From Asterias rubens (lineage: Eukaryota; Echinodermata; Asteroidea; Forcipulatida; Asteriidae), in contig NC_047068.1 of the NCBI RefSeq assembly GCF_902459465.1, forward strand, positions 21,103,195 to 21,167,194: a stretch of 64,000 nucleotides of DNA. Direction: 5' to 3'. Position 1 is the first letter of the stretch. The number at the start of each line of letters is the position of its first letter. A program made the translations under genes and the position numbers. Of this stretch, positions 12,301-25,800 are shown one piece after another. Below the pieces are notes generated by a model. That model did not search any database. It worked only from the letters and a program-made list of their open reading frames with translations, and was not told where the DNA came from.

Positions 12301-14878
12301 CAATGAAAGCTTGTACCTTTCCCTAAATGTTCAGATCAAATTAGCCAAAAGTACCGGCTCTTTTCAGAGCCAACAATTCAAAAAAAGAGATAAAATACAT
12401 GTACGTGGTTGTACAATGTACTTGCAAGTTTATTATTTTTAGGTTACGTCTTATCCTTATTTTATCATGCAGTTTCCAGAACTACCTGCTGGTCCCAGCC
12501 ATCAGTCAGAAAGCCGTCAGCTCAGGGCTGGTAAACAACAGGAGCCGTGTGAGAGGCAGCCATTGGTCTTTAATCAGGACCAGAGCAGTGATGAACTGTC
12601 CTCAGCCACTCAGGATGTACCTGATGAATTCTTCAACGTCACCCTGGATGATGTCAGGAAGATGATGGCTGATCAGCAGTTACAAACGTGAGTTGTTTTA
12701 TCAAAGTTTGTTGTTAATTGTGTGGGTCAACATGGTCACTCACTGCTTTGAGGTGTGTTCATTTCAATATCCTCCAAGATCCTCTACTCTATGGTAACTC
12801 AACACCTAAATGTTTGGGGTGTGATAAAATTAGTATACAAAGGGCTAGATAGCTCAGTTGGTAGAGTGTCGGCATGTTCACTGAAGGTCATTGGTTTCGA
12901 GTCCCACTATAGTAGTTTTTGTAGATTTTACAAAGAACAAATGAAAACACCTCAAAGCATTTGTTCGTGTTTTTATGAATTGAGCACCGTCTTAAAAGAA
13001 CAATGACTAAATTCATCTGTACAAACACCCCAGACAGCTTCGCTCCTCAAATAACATGCTCTGCAACTTTTCACGTTTCTGGCAATCCTGGGGTGATTGT
13101 TGTATTTAACATGCAGGGGCATATCTTTGGAACAGCCTACCACTTCAACTGATACATGCTGATACTTGTTGTCTATTTTAAACGCATTTCAGGAAATCAT
13201 AGCTTTCAAACCTTTGGCTGTCCTAGTGTGTAGCAGAATTCTTGTTTTTTTGTGCCAGGAGTGTCATCCTTGACAGACATGGCGCACTAGAAATGTTCAA
13301 TGATGTTATTACTATGTAATCTCCTGTGAATCCACAGAAGGGCAAACGAAGGGGAGCAGCTTCTAGAAACGCGTGCCATGAGGGAAGCCAAATCTCTCAA
13401 GAAGGCGCAGCAGTACACCAAGGTGGCTGTTCGTATCCACTTCCCCGACCGGCACGTTCTCCAGGGGTTCTTCCGCCCCCTAGAAACCATCTCGGCCTTG
13501 AGGGAGTTTGTCCGGTCCAACCTCCAGGACCCCAAGGTTGGATTCTACCTCTACACAACCCCGCCCAGGTGTGTATTAAAGGATGACAAGCAGTCGCTGT
13601 TTGATGCAAAGCTCTTTCCCGCTGCGGTTGTCCATTTTGGATCGGAGACATCTTGTAAGCAGTATCTGCTCTCGGAGTTGATCAAAGAGCCGGCGTCTTT
13701 CTCCAAAGCTGAGGAGGAAGCCTCTACTGTCATTCGTACAAATGTCATTCAAAGCAGTTCTGGATCTTTTAACCGCAAAAGTGCTGCTACTGTTTCAGGT
13801 ACACGTATGACTTACCATATTTCAAAATATTCCTTGCTTGCGAAATAATAAAAGAAAGAAAGAAATTTGGTAAATCTTAAGTTACATGCATGTTCGATTT
13901 TGTTTTGAACATGTTTTGTAAACGTGACTCAAAAAATCAATAACTTTTGTGCATTTAATAAATTGTAAGTACTATACATGTATGTTGGCCTTTGTCGCCC
14001 TTCATCTAGAGACTTCAAGATTTTACCTTGGAAGTGCCCTCAGCAAAAAAGAAACATTTCCTGTTCTCTTGAAGATAAATTTCAAGGCCCGATTAGGTCT
14101 CAAAAAACTGTAAAAAAAAAAATTCATAAAAGTATGATTTTAGCAAGCAATTTTTGTTTTCAGGTTCACGCATGCCATGGATGTATTGACAACATTTTCT
14201 TTGTGCAGTCCTACGCTTGCATGATCAGAAAAATAACTGTAATAAATAATGATATTTATTATTAACACCAACAGTACAGCCATTTTGTAGCTCTGTCATT
14301 TGTAAACTCCCTTTGTATCTTTCTACCGCTTAGGTGCTTCAACGTCGCAATCTTCGTCCTTAAATGTACCCCCTAAAGACCCACCTCAGGGGTCTGGTAA
14401 GAGGCAGGCCAGTGGGGAGACTGCTCAGAAATCAGAGCAGAAGATACCTAAATGGTTCAAGATTGGTGAGTACACTCTTACTTTAGCACTCATGTTTGTT
14501 GACCCCTTAAATCAAAGACTTCTGAGACTTCTGAGCCCAATTTTGGGCTCTGCTTACCGCTGAATTCTGCGCTAGCTGTGTAAACGAGGAGTGCTACCTG
14601 TAAGTATCGTGGAGTGCACACAGGCACAAGCAAAAACTCCCTGCTAACCTGTGAAATATGCTTACTGTAAGCGCAGAATTCCCTGTTTCAGTAAACGCAG
14701 ATTCTTTGCTAACAGTAAAGCAGAGCCATGAAATTGGGCCCTGAACTTGTTTGTTCAAACTTAAGAAGAAACATTGTTTCTTTTTGTTTCACTTTTTTAA
14801 CATTTACCAGATAGTACATTTGTAGGCACTAAGACGTTGTTTTACCTGTTATTTTCTATCTCAGGTGGTAAAAGGTGA
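6319..14878 (+). CDS. ASPSCR1: ASPSCR1/TUG, tether containing a UBX domain, 640 aa, 11 coding exons
   Basis: TUG-type UBX proteins bind p97/VCP and, in mammals, retain GLUT4 vesicles near the Golgi. Coding exons: 6319-6399, 7080-7135, 8135-8347, 9241-9328, 10005-10078, 10639-11098, 11766-11894, 12473-12687, 13338-13798, 14334-14465, 14865-14878; total 1923 nt, exactly 641 codons. The N-terminus carries the TUG ubiquitin-like fold (MAATVNVLLPTGRRQNVKVT, then LSVRYANLPNNCKLELV). A Ser/Thr/Glu-rich linker follows in exon 6. VPDEFFNVTLDDVRKMM precedes a helical arginine-rich stretch, and the UBX domain spans about residues 468-545 (VAVRIHFPDRHVLQGFFRP to LFPAAVVHFG). The end, IPKWFKIGGKR, parallels the KWLKLPASKR end of the human protein; the last exon adds only four residues. 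Head-to-head with PMS2. Introns carry SINE-like, LINE-like and low-complexity repeats. Confidence 0.95.
9700..9768 (-). repeat. tRNA-derived SINE head in ASPSCR1 intron
   Basis: The reverse complement reads GAGCTCAGTTGGTAGAGCGT and then GGTTTAAATCCTGATC, i.e. A-box and B-box regions of a tRNA-like promoter, with a decayed remainder. Confidence 0.5.
12838..12935 (+). repeat. tRNA-derived SINE in ASPSCR1 intron
   Basis: TAGCTCAGTTGGTAGAGTGT followed by GGTTTCGAGTCCC forms a tRNA-like head; similar to the copies at 1406 and 9700. Confidence 0.55.
13085..13322 (+). repeat. Decayed non-LTR retrotransposon 3' end in ASPSCR1 intron
   Basis: One frame around 13120-13160 reads LWNSLPLQL, the signature near the C-terminus of CR1/L2-like reverse transcriptases. 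The tail (GACAGACATGGCGCACTAGA, then AATGTTCAATG) is shared with the copy at 20300-20580. The frame is broken elsewhere. It ends just before the splice acceptor of the UBX exon. Confidence 0.45.
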
Positions 14879-17800
14879 TCATAATTCTGCACAACATCGT
14901 CTCGAAACGAACTACTGGAGTTTTAAAATCTATTGTCTAAATCCTGCACAAAATGTTCAAAACATTAAATGTTCTCCCTTATAAAGGGCAACACAGAATA
15001 GTCAATGTTTAGAAACTTCAAAATTATGGGTGGCTGGAAATCGAAATTCAGTTTTAATTAAAAACAAAACATACCTGTAATACATATTATGTTGACAAAC
15101 AAAATGCCTAAAGCGACCGCAAATGGCGGAAGGGTTGACCTACTTTCATTTGATAAATAGGTCAAAATAAAGGTAATGTCCGGATATGATTTTCCAATGA
15201 TTAATGATGTTAACATACATGAAATAGCCCAATTTCTAAACAAAAAAGTGAAAAGTTCTGTTCATGTTATTTCTGTCGAAATTTTTACTGACAAAGTTTG
15301 ATCCAGAAATAACCAATACCAGCAATGTCTGGGGGCGTGTTGTGTTAACTTCACATAAATGAATGGTCTTAAAATAAAGGGCTAATCTGGGCCCTTTTTT
15401 TATAAAATTGTCATGCCAAAGACTAAATACAGGTCTGATACTTCATGGAGGCAACGAAGGCAATTGCCCTCGTGCCCCCTGGGCATTGCCATGGTACCCT
15501 TGAAATGCTCTGCAGTAGAAATTCTGGAACCCAATTTCTTAGAGCTGCTTAAATAAGGCGAGTAAACAGTTTTGCATATATGCTTAGGCACTGTCCAAAT
15601 GTTAAAGTCCTATACCAAAAGGAAGTACATACATTGTAGGTCAACCCTTGCAGCCGTTTGTGGCTACTAGCTGCTATAATGCTTTTTTGTACAAGCCGCT
15701 TGTAGCTGCTATGGTCTTTAAAGGGTACAGGATTGAGCATACTACATGTACTAAGCTGGGAGGTAGTGCTTTCTGCTCTACTAGCCAGGCATCTGATGGA
15801 TAGCATCTGAAAGGGGGTAACCCTTTTTCAGTCCCAGGAGTAGGCGGCAACTTGCCCCTGGTGACAGCCTGAATCAGTTCAATTTGAAGTTGCTCTCCGG
15901 CCTTGTGATGTTAGGCGATACTACACGTATCTTATACACGTAGTAGAAAGTTAAACAAATGCATTTATGTTTATAATAAGTAATAATTCAATAAATAAAT
16001 AGTTATTATAACATGAGAAAAAGTTTACTTGTTTTCCATCACGTAAATTTGTTTAAAGACAATGGACACTATTGGTAATTATCAAAGACAAGTCTTCTCA
16101 CTTGGTGTATCTCAACATATGCATCAAATAACAAACCTGTAAAAATTTGAGCTCAATTGGTCATCAAAGTTGCGAGATAACAATGAAAGAAAAAACACGA
16201 AGTCGTGTGCTTTCAGATGCTTGATTTCGATACCTCAAATTCTAAACTTGAGGTCTCGAAATCAAATTCGTGGAAAATTACTTCTTTCTCGAAAACTACT
16301 TCACTTCAGAGGGAGCTGTTTCTCACAATGTTTTATTCTGTCAACCTCTCCCCCTTACGCGTCACCAAGTTAGCTTTTATACTAATAAGTATTTTGAGTA
16401 ATTACCAATAGTGTCCACTGCCTTTAACACAAACCCTCAGAGTTGTTCTGGTATATAATCACAACCTGTTTTCGAATGCAACGAAAAAAAAAACACACCA
16501 TACTTTACTTTATTTTGCAAGTAACATGGACGAATTACTATAGATCAGATAATGATCATCAATGATGTGATTTTTGAATGAGTTGTAGAAGTTGACATAA
16601 CTTGAATCATAAGCAGGTCAAATGGTGACCTAATTTGAGATTTTATAAAATGGTCATGAATGTATGCTAAGGTGACACCTAATCACTGCTTTAGCAATCA
16701 GGTTTGAAGCACATACATGTAGGCCTACAGTATTTTATGCAGATGGCCAAACCAAACCACTTTGCTTGCACTCAACCAAACAAATAAAAAATTAAGTGAT
16801 ATTTAAAAAAATAATGGTGTGAACCACGCCTCACATCGATAGTTACATACATACATGTATATATTGTAAACTTTAACACAAGTATCAAGGTACATGTGTA
16901 GTACCATGCAAGGAGACACAAATCCCTTTAAATCGTATTCTCATACAAAGTTCAAACCCCTTTTTTCGGACGGAAAGTTTGGTAACCTGTCAGAGTTAGA
17001 TAAAGTCCGCATATCTTACTTCCAACCATACATGTACAATTCGTAGTTGTCAGAAAGTTTGTTCACTTTATAGAAAGTGTCAACAGTAGTTGTTTGGTTG
17101 TTGATATTTACGATTTGACCTGAATTCATTGAAATACATGCGCAGACCCACACCGAAGGGCGATAAGCTTATAAAAAGATAAAAACAAGAGTTTATGCGT
17201 GATCCTAGAAATGACCCTTTTTACTTTAAATGGATTTGGCAATAAATTGTGCTTTGTAGTACTACCACTCACTCAATTAGAACTTGTCCTGTGATCCCTT
17301 TTTATCTGATTGTATACACAATTCATGGCTATTTTACAAAGTAAGTCTGCATTTAAAATGCCTTCTTTTACTTATAGCCTAGAAAAAAAACCTGGGTTGT
17401 AAGCTCAAAATTCTTTAGTGATCGTCGCTATGATGAAATTGGTCCCAAGTGATGCATGGGTTATGAAAATGGTCCCTGTTCTCTTTAAGTGGTGTTTATA
17501 TTTGGTAAGTCAAATGAAAATAACTTATTGACAAGTTGTCCTCATCAAAACAACAATCACGCAGTTTTTATTCGTAATGAGGTACTGAATATACTTGTAT
17601 ATATGCAAAGTAGATACATGCTACAACAATCACACAGTGTTATTCATAATGAGGTACTGAATATGCAAAGTAGCCACTTGCTACCATGTTTCCATCATGA
17701 GACACAGTTAAATATTAAAAAACAAATCCTTGATTATTGTGGAGATAATACTCATAAGCCGCTCCAAAGTTCAGCGAAAATGGACTGGGCTAGTCCCATC

Positions 17801-19798
17801 AGTCACGTATCCCAAAAGGCGACTTACATAATAAAGACAACAATATCTGCATATGGCGAGCAGAGATGGCGCAATGAATATCTGCTAAAGGACTTTTTAG
17901 TTCATCAGTGAAGGGGTTTGAGTGGTAAGTAAATGATTGAAACTTTGAAACATTTTGAGATAAATACATGTAGGAATGTTCAGTGAGTTGAGTGATTTTA
18001 AGTTGGTTTAGTCATTTAAAAGCAATGTGTACCTTTGGTTTATGGAACCATTCGATTTTTCAATGTGCAAATTTCAAAAGGTGATCGCGTTTTTGAGATA
18101 ATAGCTGAAAATCCGGAGCAAATTTGTTAAGCAACTTATAAGCAGCTTTAAAATAGGGCCCATGAATGCCAGGTGTCTTGCAAGCCAGATACTTCCATTA
18201 CTGTTAATGGCACTTATATGAATAAATTGAGGGAAATACAACTTTTGAGTGGAGCATTTCAAGGGGCACCAAGGCAATGGCCAGGGGCATGGAGGCATTT
18301 ACCTCTATTGCTTTCATAACGTATCAAGCCTGCAGGCGTTGTCTTGTATGTATGTGTCAGCAGAATATTTATTTGCTGGGAGAAAGGGCAGGGACTTTTA
18401 CAATATTCGCTATGCTAGAGTTAATAAAATTTTACTGTATAGTTGTCGGTTGAACGTTTTAAAATAATTAATAAACGGTCTTTGTTGTGTTGTTCACAGT
18501 TAAGTTTTAATTGATAGAAAGAACACCCACCCATGGGGTAACAGCACCAAGTACACTCTGTCCAATAAGGATAAACAAACAAAAACAGCAAAACAACTAC
18601 CACAAAGTTTCGTTTTATTCTCAATGTGTAGGATGTTTTTCAGCAGTGCTGGTCATTAAACTTTTTCCACGCTTAGCCAAGAAAAGTTGACTAACCCCTC
18701 TTCTGTGCCACCCAGTACCGATTAGGCATGTTAGGAAGTTCAAAGTTCGATGATTCAATGGATCAATTTATCACCGTAAAATTACCCATTCATACATGTA
18801 CATGTACATGTACATGTGAGATTCCAGAGTATGTTGACTCAAGCATTGTTCAAACATACATTATATTATCTTTAATTGTATTTTGGCTAATGTCTGTTCA
18901 GTCAAGATAAAAGTACTTATTTTCAAGCAAACTTGAAGCCTTGATTGGTGGACTCATAGCAACAAGCAGTGATGAACAGTATAAACCGATATTGCACAAC
19001 CCAATCCACCCTTTGGTATACCGCTGTTCTAACTCCCAGTATTGCGCTATCGTTAGCTAAGTAACACAAAATGTACATTTACAACTGTTCCAAAACTGCA
19101 TATTGCGTTAATCTGTGCGTCAAGTTTTCATGAAGATTAATCTGGGAATACAGAAAAATATAGTTTGTCAGAATATCATTTCTTCATCCTTATTGGACGG
19201 GATGCAGAAGTTTTCTGTAATTCCATATTCCATGTGATCTTTTAGCAAACTTGAATAATCTTTCTCACAATTTTGTTTAATTGTAAAACAATAAAAACAC
19301 ATTTTGCCTTATTTGTCTTTTTTCAGTTCTGAAACTGTTATCAATACACATTTTTATTTACTTTATTATTTTATCCACAGACAATGTACAGCTGCATGGA
19401 TTGCACCCATCTGCATGGCTTAATGGTTCCATTAGAGAGGATATGAGAAGCAGCAACCCTGTTATCTTTCACCAAATTATAAAACAGTCTGATAAGATTA
19501 CTTAGAACAAACTTCGTCCTTCATTAGCAGCCATATATTTCCAGTGGGCCATAATATAAAAATTAAGACTGTACATATATTTATTTTGAAAATCGGGGCT
19601 CAAAATAAACCAAGGTACCTACAGCAATTGCCTTGGTGCCCTGACGCTTTTGCTGTGGTGGTCTCTGCAAGGTTCCAATACAACTTACATTTTCCCCATA
19701 AAAGTGCCCCTTATCAGAGGAAAGTTGCTGTGCCCCTTTAGAAGCAAAGTTCAAGGCCTGGAACCAAATCCACATTATAAAATCCCAAGTGTATTCAG
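14879..19798. other. Intergenic region between ASPSCR1 and ABCA3-like gene, repeats only
   Basis: I see no convincing gene. It holds a TTAA-type MITE (16052-16426), SINE-like pieces at 15400-15560, 15815-15910 and 18120-18340, a duplicated block near 17551-17590 and 17624-17662 (both with TAATGAGGTACTGAATAT), an (ACATGT)n run at 18792-18816, and AT-rich sequence. The 5'UTR exon(s) and promoter of the ABCA3-like gene should lie here but cannot be placed by eye. Confidence 0.5.
16052..16426 (+). mobile_element. TTAA-flanked MITE, family 1
   Basis: About 375 bp beginning TTAAAGACAATGGACACTAT and ending with the inverted counterpart (ATTACCAATAGTGTCCACTG, then CCTTTAA). Ends form terminal inverted repeats bordered by TTAA, and the interior contains a small hairpin around GAGGTCTCGAAATCAA. 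No coding capacity. Other copies: 38951-39336, 46180-46560, 48053-48374, 49590-50047, 52053-52338. Confidence 0.75.
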
Positions 19799-19804
19799 TT
19801 CACG

Positions 19805-22800
19805 ATGGGGAGAACTTGGAACCAGTTCCGTCTCCTCTCATGGAAGAACTGGGTTCTCCAGTCTCGCCGTGTCCTTGTCACCGTCTTTGAGATCCTCATC
19901 CCTCTCATCTTTGCTGCTCTCCTCTTGATCATCCGGAGTTTTGTCGACTTCAATACCTTCGAGAATCCAACCTTGTACGGATCATTTGCGATCAACCAGC
20001 TTCCGCAGACGCTGTTGCCTCCGAATGTAACGGATAACTCCACCCTGCCTCCATTCTACTGGAGGATTGCCTATGCCCCTCGAGGTCCTGCTGCTGATGA
20101 TATTATGGAGCGAGTCGTGGACAGACTGAGTGGGCAGTTTGTGATTATCAACCCTGTACAACTTGAAGAGGGTAAGCTAGCATCATTGAGTTTTCTGACT
20201 CTGAAAGTTTATCCAAACTGAAATAAGCAAATATGAATGAATGCAAAAAGTAACATTTAAGTATGGCACTCCAGGGGTGATCATTTCTTTTCACATGCCT
20301 GACCATCTCTTTGGAACAGCGTCCTACTTCAACTCAGACAAACAGATACTTGTTTTCAATTTATTGTCTGTTTGTGAAAGTGCTGTGGTCTAAATGAAAC
20401 GGCGCTATATAAAAGTCTAGTGTATGTGTGTGCAATTTAAGACACATCTCAAAACATGTTTGGAAAACCATAGCTTTCAAACTTTGGTTGTCTTTGTGTA
20501 CAGCGGAGTTCTTTTGCACCATAGACAGATGGCGCACTTGAAATGTTCAATGTTATTATTTTATTGTTATTGTTACTAGCTGTTTCGCTAAAATTTAGAA
20601 AAAGAGAGCACACAGTTCAGAGGAAATTTCCGAGACTGTTTGTTGTGTTCATTGCCAGATCATTGACATAAATAGAACGCAATTGTACATGTTATGAATG
20701 AAGGTAAGAGATGATCAGGGCCCAATTTCAAAAAGCCTGTAAGCGCAATCAGTTGCTTAGCACAAACAACTTTTGCTCAGAAAAAATAGGTCATCAGAAC
20801 ACCATACAGTTACAATTGCTCAGACTGGTCCCTCTGTCATTTTTTGCTTAGCCAAGAAATTTGCTTTCTGCTTGATAGCTTTATGGAAGTGGGCCTTGCA
20901 AGAATGTGATTCTCAACTTTCCCCCTTTTTTGTTCCCCACAGCTGTAGGTTTCGATTCCGAAGAGGAACTCCTTGAGGCGATGACACTCTCCTCCTCAAA
21001 TAACATCCTCGGTGGCATCATCTTCAAGAACGACTTCACAGATGACGGACAAACGGCCCCGCCCAACATGACCTACAGCATCCGCCTAAGTAACTCCATG
21101 AGGAATGTGGAGAATGAGAACAGCATGTCCCAGTGGCAGACAGAGGATCTGTTTCCATTCTACCAGGTGCCTGGACCCAGAAACAAGGATGATTTGTATG
21201 GAGGGGTACCAGGTAGGGGATTCTAGCACTCTCCTTTTATTTCTATAGCCCCTTTCACACATCTGCTTGGAATCTACATGTAGCCCTGGGGAGACCACAT
21301 GTATTTGTTTTATCCCAGTGCACTTTCACACTGTGTCCCTATTCCACTGGGTTCTGGTTGCATGTTTCAAGTATACCCTGGGATTTTACCGCTTTTGTGT
21401 GAAAAGGCCTATCATTATTTCCCGGGGCAGCCACAGGGGAATCAAGTAATATGAACAGGATTTGTATTTTTTATTTATTAGGGTGTCATGGCCGAGCGGT
21501 TTGGAGCATCAAAGTCAATCTCTGATGGTTTAGTCATCAGCATGTGGGTTTGAATCCTGGTCATGACACGTGTCCTTGAGCAAGATGCTTTACTAATTGC
21601 TTCTCTTCATCCAGGGGTAAAAATGGAGAGCTTGATATTGTGTTTGAAAAAGCCTTCTGAACTAAATGAAATGCTATTTTAAATTGAATTTGTTTTTGTA
21701 TTATCTTAACAGCCTACTATCGTGAGGGTTTCCTGACTCTACAGAATGCTATAGACATGGCTGTTCTCCAGTTTCAGGGCGCCAGTCTCAACCATGCTAC
21801 ATTGATGCAGCGGTACCCGTACCCTCCGTATTTTGAAGACCTCTACGTCATTGTACTTCAGTCATCTTTTCCTGATCTCATTATGGTCAGTCTGGTGCTC
21901 GTAGCCCTCAACATCGCCAAGAGTGTTACCTATGAGAAGGAGAAGAGACTCAAGGTACAAGACAGCTTTCTATTTATCTTGTTGAATGATTACAGTTATT
22001 ATTATTTATTTGACAAAAACAAGGCAAAATGTACAATAAATAATTAATATAAACCACAAGGGAAACTGACTGGATAATAAATAATGAAATTCACATAATA
22101 TTAAACAGGATAAAAGGAGCAAGAAAGCAAAAAATGAATAAATAAAATACAAAATGAACAGAAACCCAAAGAATCTAAATATCTTAAAATGGCCAATACA
22201 ACAATGAATACAATTGTGTGTCCAATATCTCAATATCATTTCAAAAGCTAGTCAGCACACAAAGTTGCTAAGCAAGAAGAAATCTGTAAGTGGATCATAA
22301 GCCAAAGAGGCTGTGACTTTTTTTCCTGCTAAGCAAATTATTCTCTGTCTAATAGCCCCGTCTAATAGTCTCCAATTTTATGGCTCAACTAACCATAAAG
22401 GGATCAGAAGGCCTCAGTGGTTTCTTTCCCACCTCTGTAGACTCAGTTTAAATCCCACCTCAGATCATAGCTTTGCATGTGGCTTGGGTTTTCAGTCCCT
22501 ACCTAATTGCGTGGGTTTTCCTTATTGGGGTTTTTCCCCCACATCTTAAACTGAACAGTTGTTTTAGTTTCTAATCAAGAAATTGTGATTCAAACTAGAC
22601 GATAATATTTACTCTAGTCATTGTGAAATCAGTGGTTAGCTTTAGGGATTCGAACCCACAACCTTGTAATTGCAAGTCCTGCAGTCTAACCACTGGACTA
22701 CTTGTGACTTGTATGTTGAGACCAGCCCTATCCCAAAACTGATTTGTCTACCTTAGATTGGTGTAGTGATATCTTGCCTCCCTTCCACCTCTGGGACCTG

Positions 22801-25800
22801 AATCCCACCGGGGGCACTATTGACCCCTTGCACGCGTGTCACACGCAGTGACTGATGCCACGCTGGTGGTCAACTTGGAATAATTTTCTTGAGTTTTCTT
22901 CCCACATCTTAAACTGACATTTCTTCATCATCCTCTCTTCTTGTTTGGCTACAATTAGAGCGTTGAGAATATTTATCCAGAACCAGATTCTGATTGCTAA
23001 CAGTAAACATGTCATCCTTCCCCCCCCCCTACCCACCACCCATTCAGGAATCTATGAAAATGATGGGTCTGTCCAACTGGGTTCACTGGTCAGCATGGTT
23101 CATCAAATACTTCATCTATCTGATTATCACCGTTTCTCTGATGACGATGATGTTTTGCATCAAGGTTGGTGACCTCAATGCGGCCGTAGTCACCAACAGT
23201 GACCCCTCTATCATATTTGTCTTCTTGATGCTGTACGCTGTTCTCAGCATCATGTACAGCTTTGCTATAAGTTCACTGTTCAGTAAAGGTGAGTGCGAGT
23301 AATGTCGTTTGACTTCATCAATAGTTCACTTAAAGGCAATGGGGAGGGGACTATTGTAATTACTCATAATAATTCTTAGCATAAAACCTTACTTGGCAAC
23401 GAGTAATGGGGAGAGGTTGATAATGTAAAACATTGTGAGAAACGGCTCCCTCTGAAGTAATGTGTTTTTTGAGAAAGAAAGCAATTTTCCTCAAATTTGA
23501 AGTAACATAGTTTTTGAGAAAGAGGTGATTTCTCACTCAAATAATAACTCAAAGTTAGTGCATAACACTGTTTTTCAAAGGTGTCCAGCAGTAACCCACA
23601 TTATAAAAATAGTAAGTGGTATAAAATATTCAAACGATATTATGTGTAAGTGTATACAAAAATGTAAAGTTTCTCCTTCACCCATTATAAATGCACTGCA
23701 TAAACATTTAATGAGTGGTGGGAACCAAATCATGCATTAACCTGTGTTTCTACACAGGCAATGTTTGGTTGGTTACACAATCAAGTATCATGCATCACCC
23801 TGTGAATTGACCCAAACGATGAAAAAGGGCACTGCAAAATTAAATGTTGTGTTTAGATTGAGATACTAAACATACTATACACTGGAAAAATTTCATATTC
23901 AAACATGAGCGTTAATTAGGCCTCTTTGTGTGAATGAAAGTGGGTCAAACCGTGCGGCCATTTGTGGCTTTGGACATTTTGGTACAAGCTGCTTGTAAAG
24001 GGTTTCTTGTGTAGGTAATTTCATGCCTGACAGCACGTTGTGGTCTTGCCTTTGACGGAATGCGCTTTGCAAGAATGATGTATTAATACTATTTTATTTC
24101 TGCTTCTTCAGCAAACTCTGCAGCAGTAGCAGCCGGTGTGTTTTGGTTCATCTCCTACATGCCCTATTACTTCCTGCTTCTCTTCTACCAGGGTCTGTCA
24201 TTACCAGGCAAGATTGCCTCCTGTCTCATCTCAAATACAGCCATGGGTCTTGGAGCTCAGATTATTGCACTCTTTGAAGGCACAGGTAAAGTGTCTTTTT
24301 ATAATTGTATATATTTTTTTGATAATAGTAATAATAAGTTTTTAATATGCACTTTTCACATCCCAATTTGCATCTGTTGACTTTTAACAATGGTTTATTT
24401 AATCTGAATAAAAAACAACTAAAAGGTTGACAACATTGAAATTTACAAAGTTGTTACAGAGTTAAGAAAAATGGAGTTAAAAAACAATAACCAGGCAAAA
24501 TCTGTACAAAAACTCACAAATTGTTTAAAATAAAATTAAAAATTCCCACAAGTGTTATGTCTGGGAATGGAACACCCAATCTGCTGCTGACAACACCACA
24601 GCCTGGTGTGCTAGACCGCTCGGCATCAACACCCCACAAAGTATATTACCCAATGTGGCCCAGTCACTATCCCCACCAACTACTTCAGTTATTATTAATA
24701 TAATAATAACAGCACTGTACTTTATTAGCGCTAAATATAAAATCGTCTGTGGACGCGGCTTATCGCACTATGTGACACGCGTGTATGGTAATATGATCAT
24801 CATGTGAACGCACATACATTTGTAGACTGTTTCTACGTGTTTTCATTGGTCAATGTTCATGATGAAATCAAACACAGAATGTCGCACTCAGCATTCTCCG
24901 GGTTCTATTTCTATTTCTTCTTGAATAATCACTCGGACAAAGATGACATTTGCACACACCTGCACACACACACAGAAGGACAAGGCAAACACTATGCCCA
25001 ATGTAACACCAACAACAACTGTGCCGCAGTTGGGCAGGACCATGGGCAGTTGGGCAGGCCCTTTTAACACAAACAACAACTGTGCCACAGTTGGGCAGGC
25101 CCATGCTCAGTTGGCCAGGCCCATTTGTAGTTGGTCCGACCCATTTGTAGTTGGGCATGCCCATTTACAGTTGGGCTACCCATTTGCAGTTGGGCTACCC
25201 ATTTGCAATTGGGCTACCCATTTGTAGTTGGGCTACCCATTTGCAGTTGGGCTGGCCCATTTGGAGTTGGTCAGACCCATTTGGAGTTGATCAGAGCCAT
25301 TTGCAGTTGGCCAGGGCCAAACTATAATTAGGCCATTTCTACAATTGGGCCACAACATAGTTAAATAATAAGTTTGTACACACTAGATAAACTAATACTC
25401 AAACATACACCATGAAAACTGTTATGGTATTTAGGACTAAGTTAAAGCAAGTTCGAGTTTGCTTGATCATTGTTTCATTATTGTATTCCATAAAGGAGAA
25501 ATCTGCAACATTCTTTGACGACACTGGACACCTTTGGTAATTGTCAAAGACCAGTGTTCTCACATGGTGTATCCCGACATTATGCATATAAAATATCAAA
25601 CCTGAGTAAATTTGGGCTCAATCCGTCATCAAAGTTGCATGAAAACAATGAAAGATAAAACACCCTTATTGCACAGATGTGTTTTTAGTGTGTATGGATC
25701 ATCACGTGAACGCTCATACATGTAGACTGTCTTTACGTGTTTCCATTGGTCAATGTTCATGGAGAAATCACACAGAAAGTCGCACTTGGCATTCTCCGGG

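Noticed and set aside
13287-13651. Antisense open frames over the UBX exon of ASPSCR1
   Set aside because: Shadow frames opposite a well-supported conserved exon.
17489-17911. 140-codon open frame in the ASPSCR1-ABCA3 spacer
   Set aside because: Starts with GTG, spans an internal DNA duplication (AATGAGGTACTGAATAT twice), has no recognisable domain and no splice context.
24868-25331. Repetitive open frames around the 25-kb minisatellite on both strands
   Set aside because: They are read-through of a 19-20 bp tandem repeat in all frames, not proteins.
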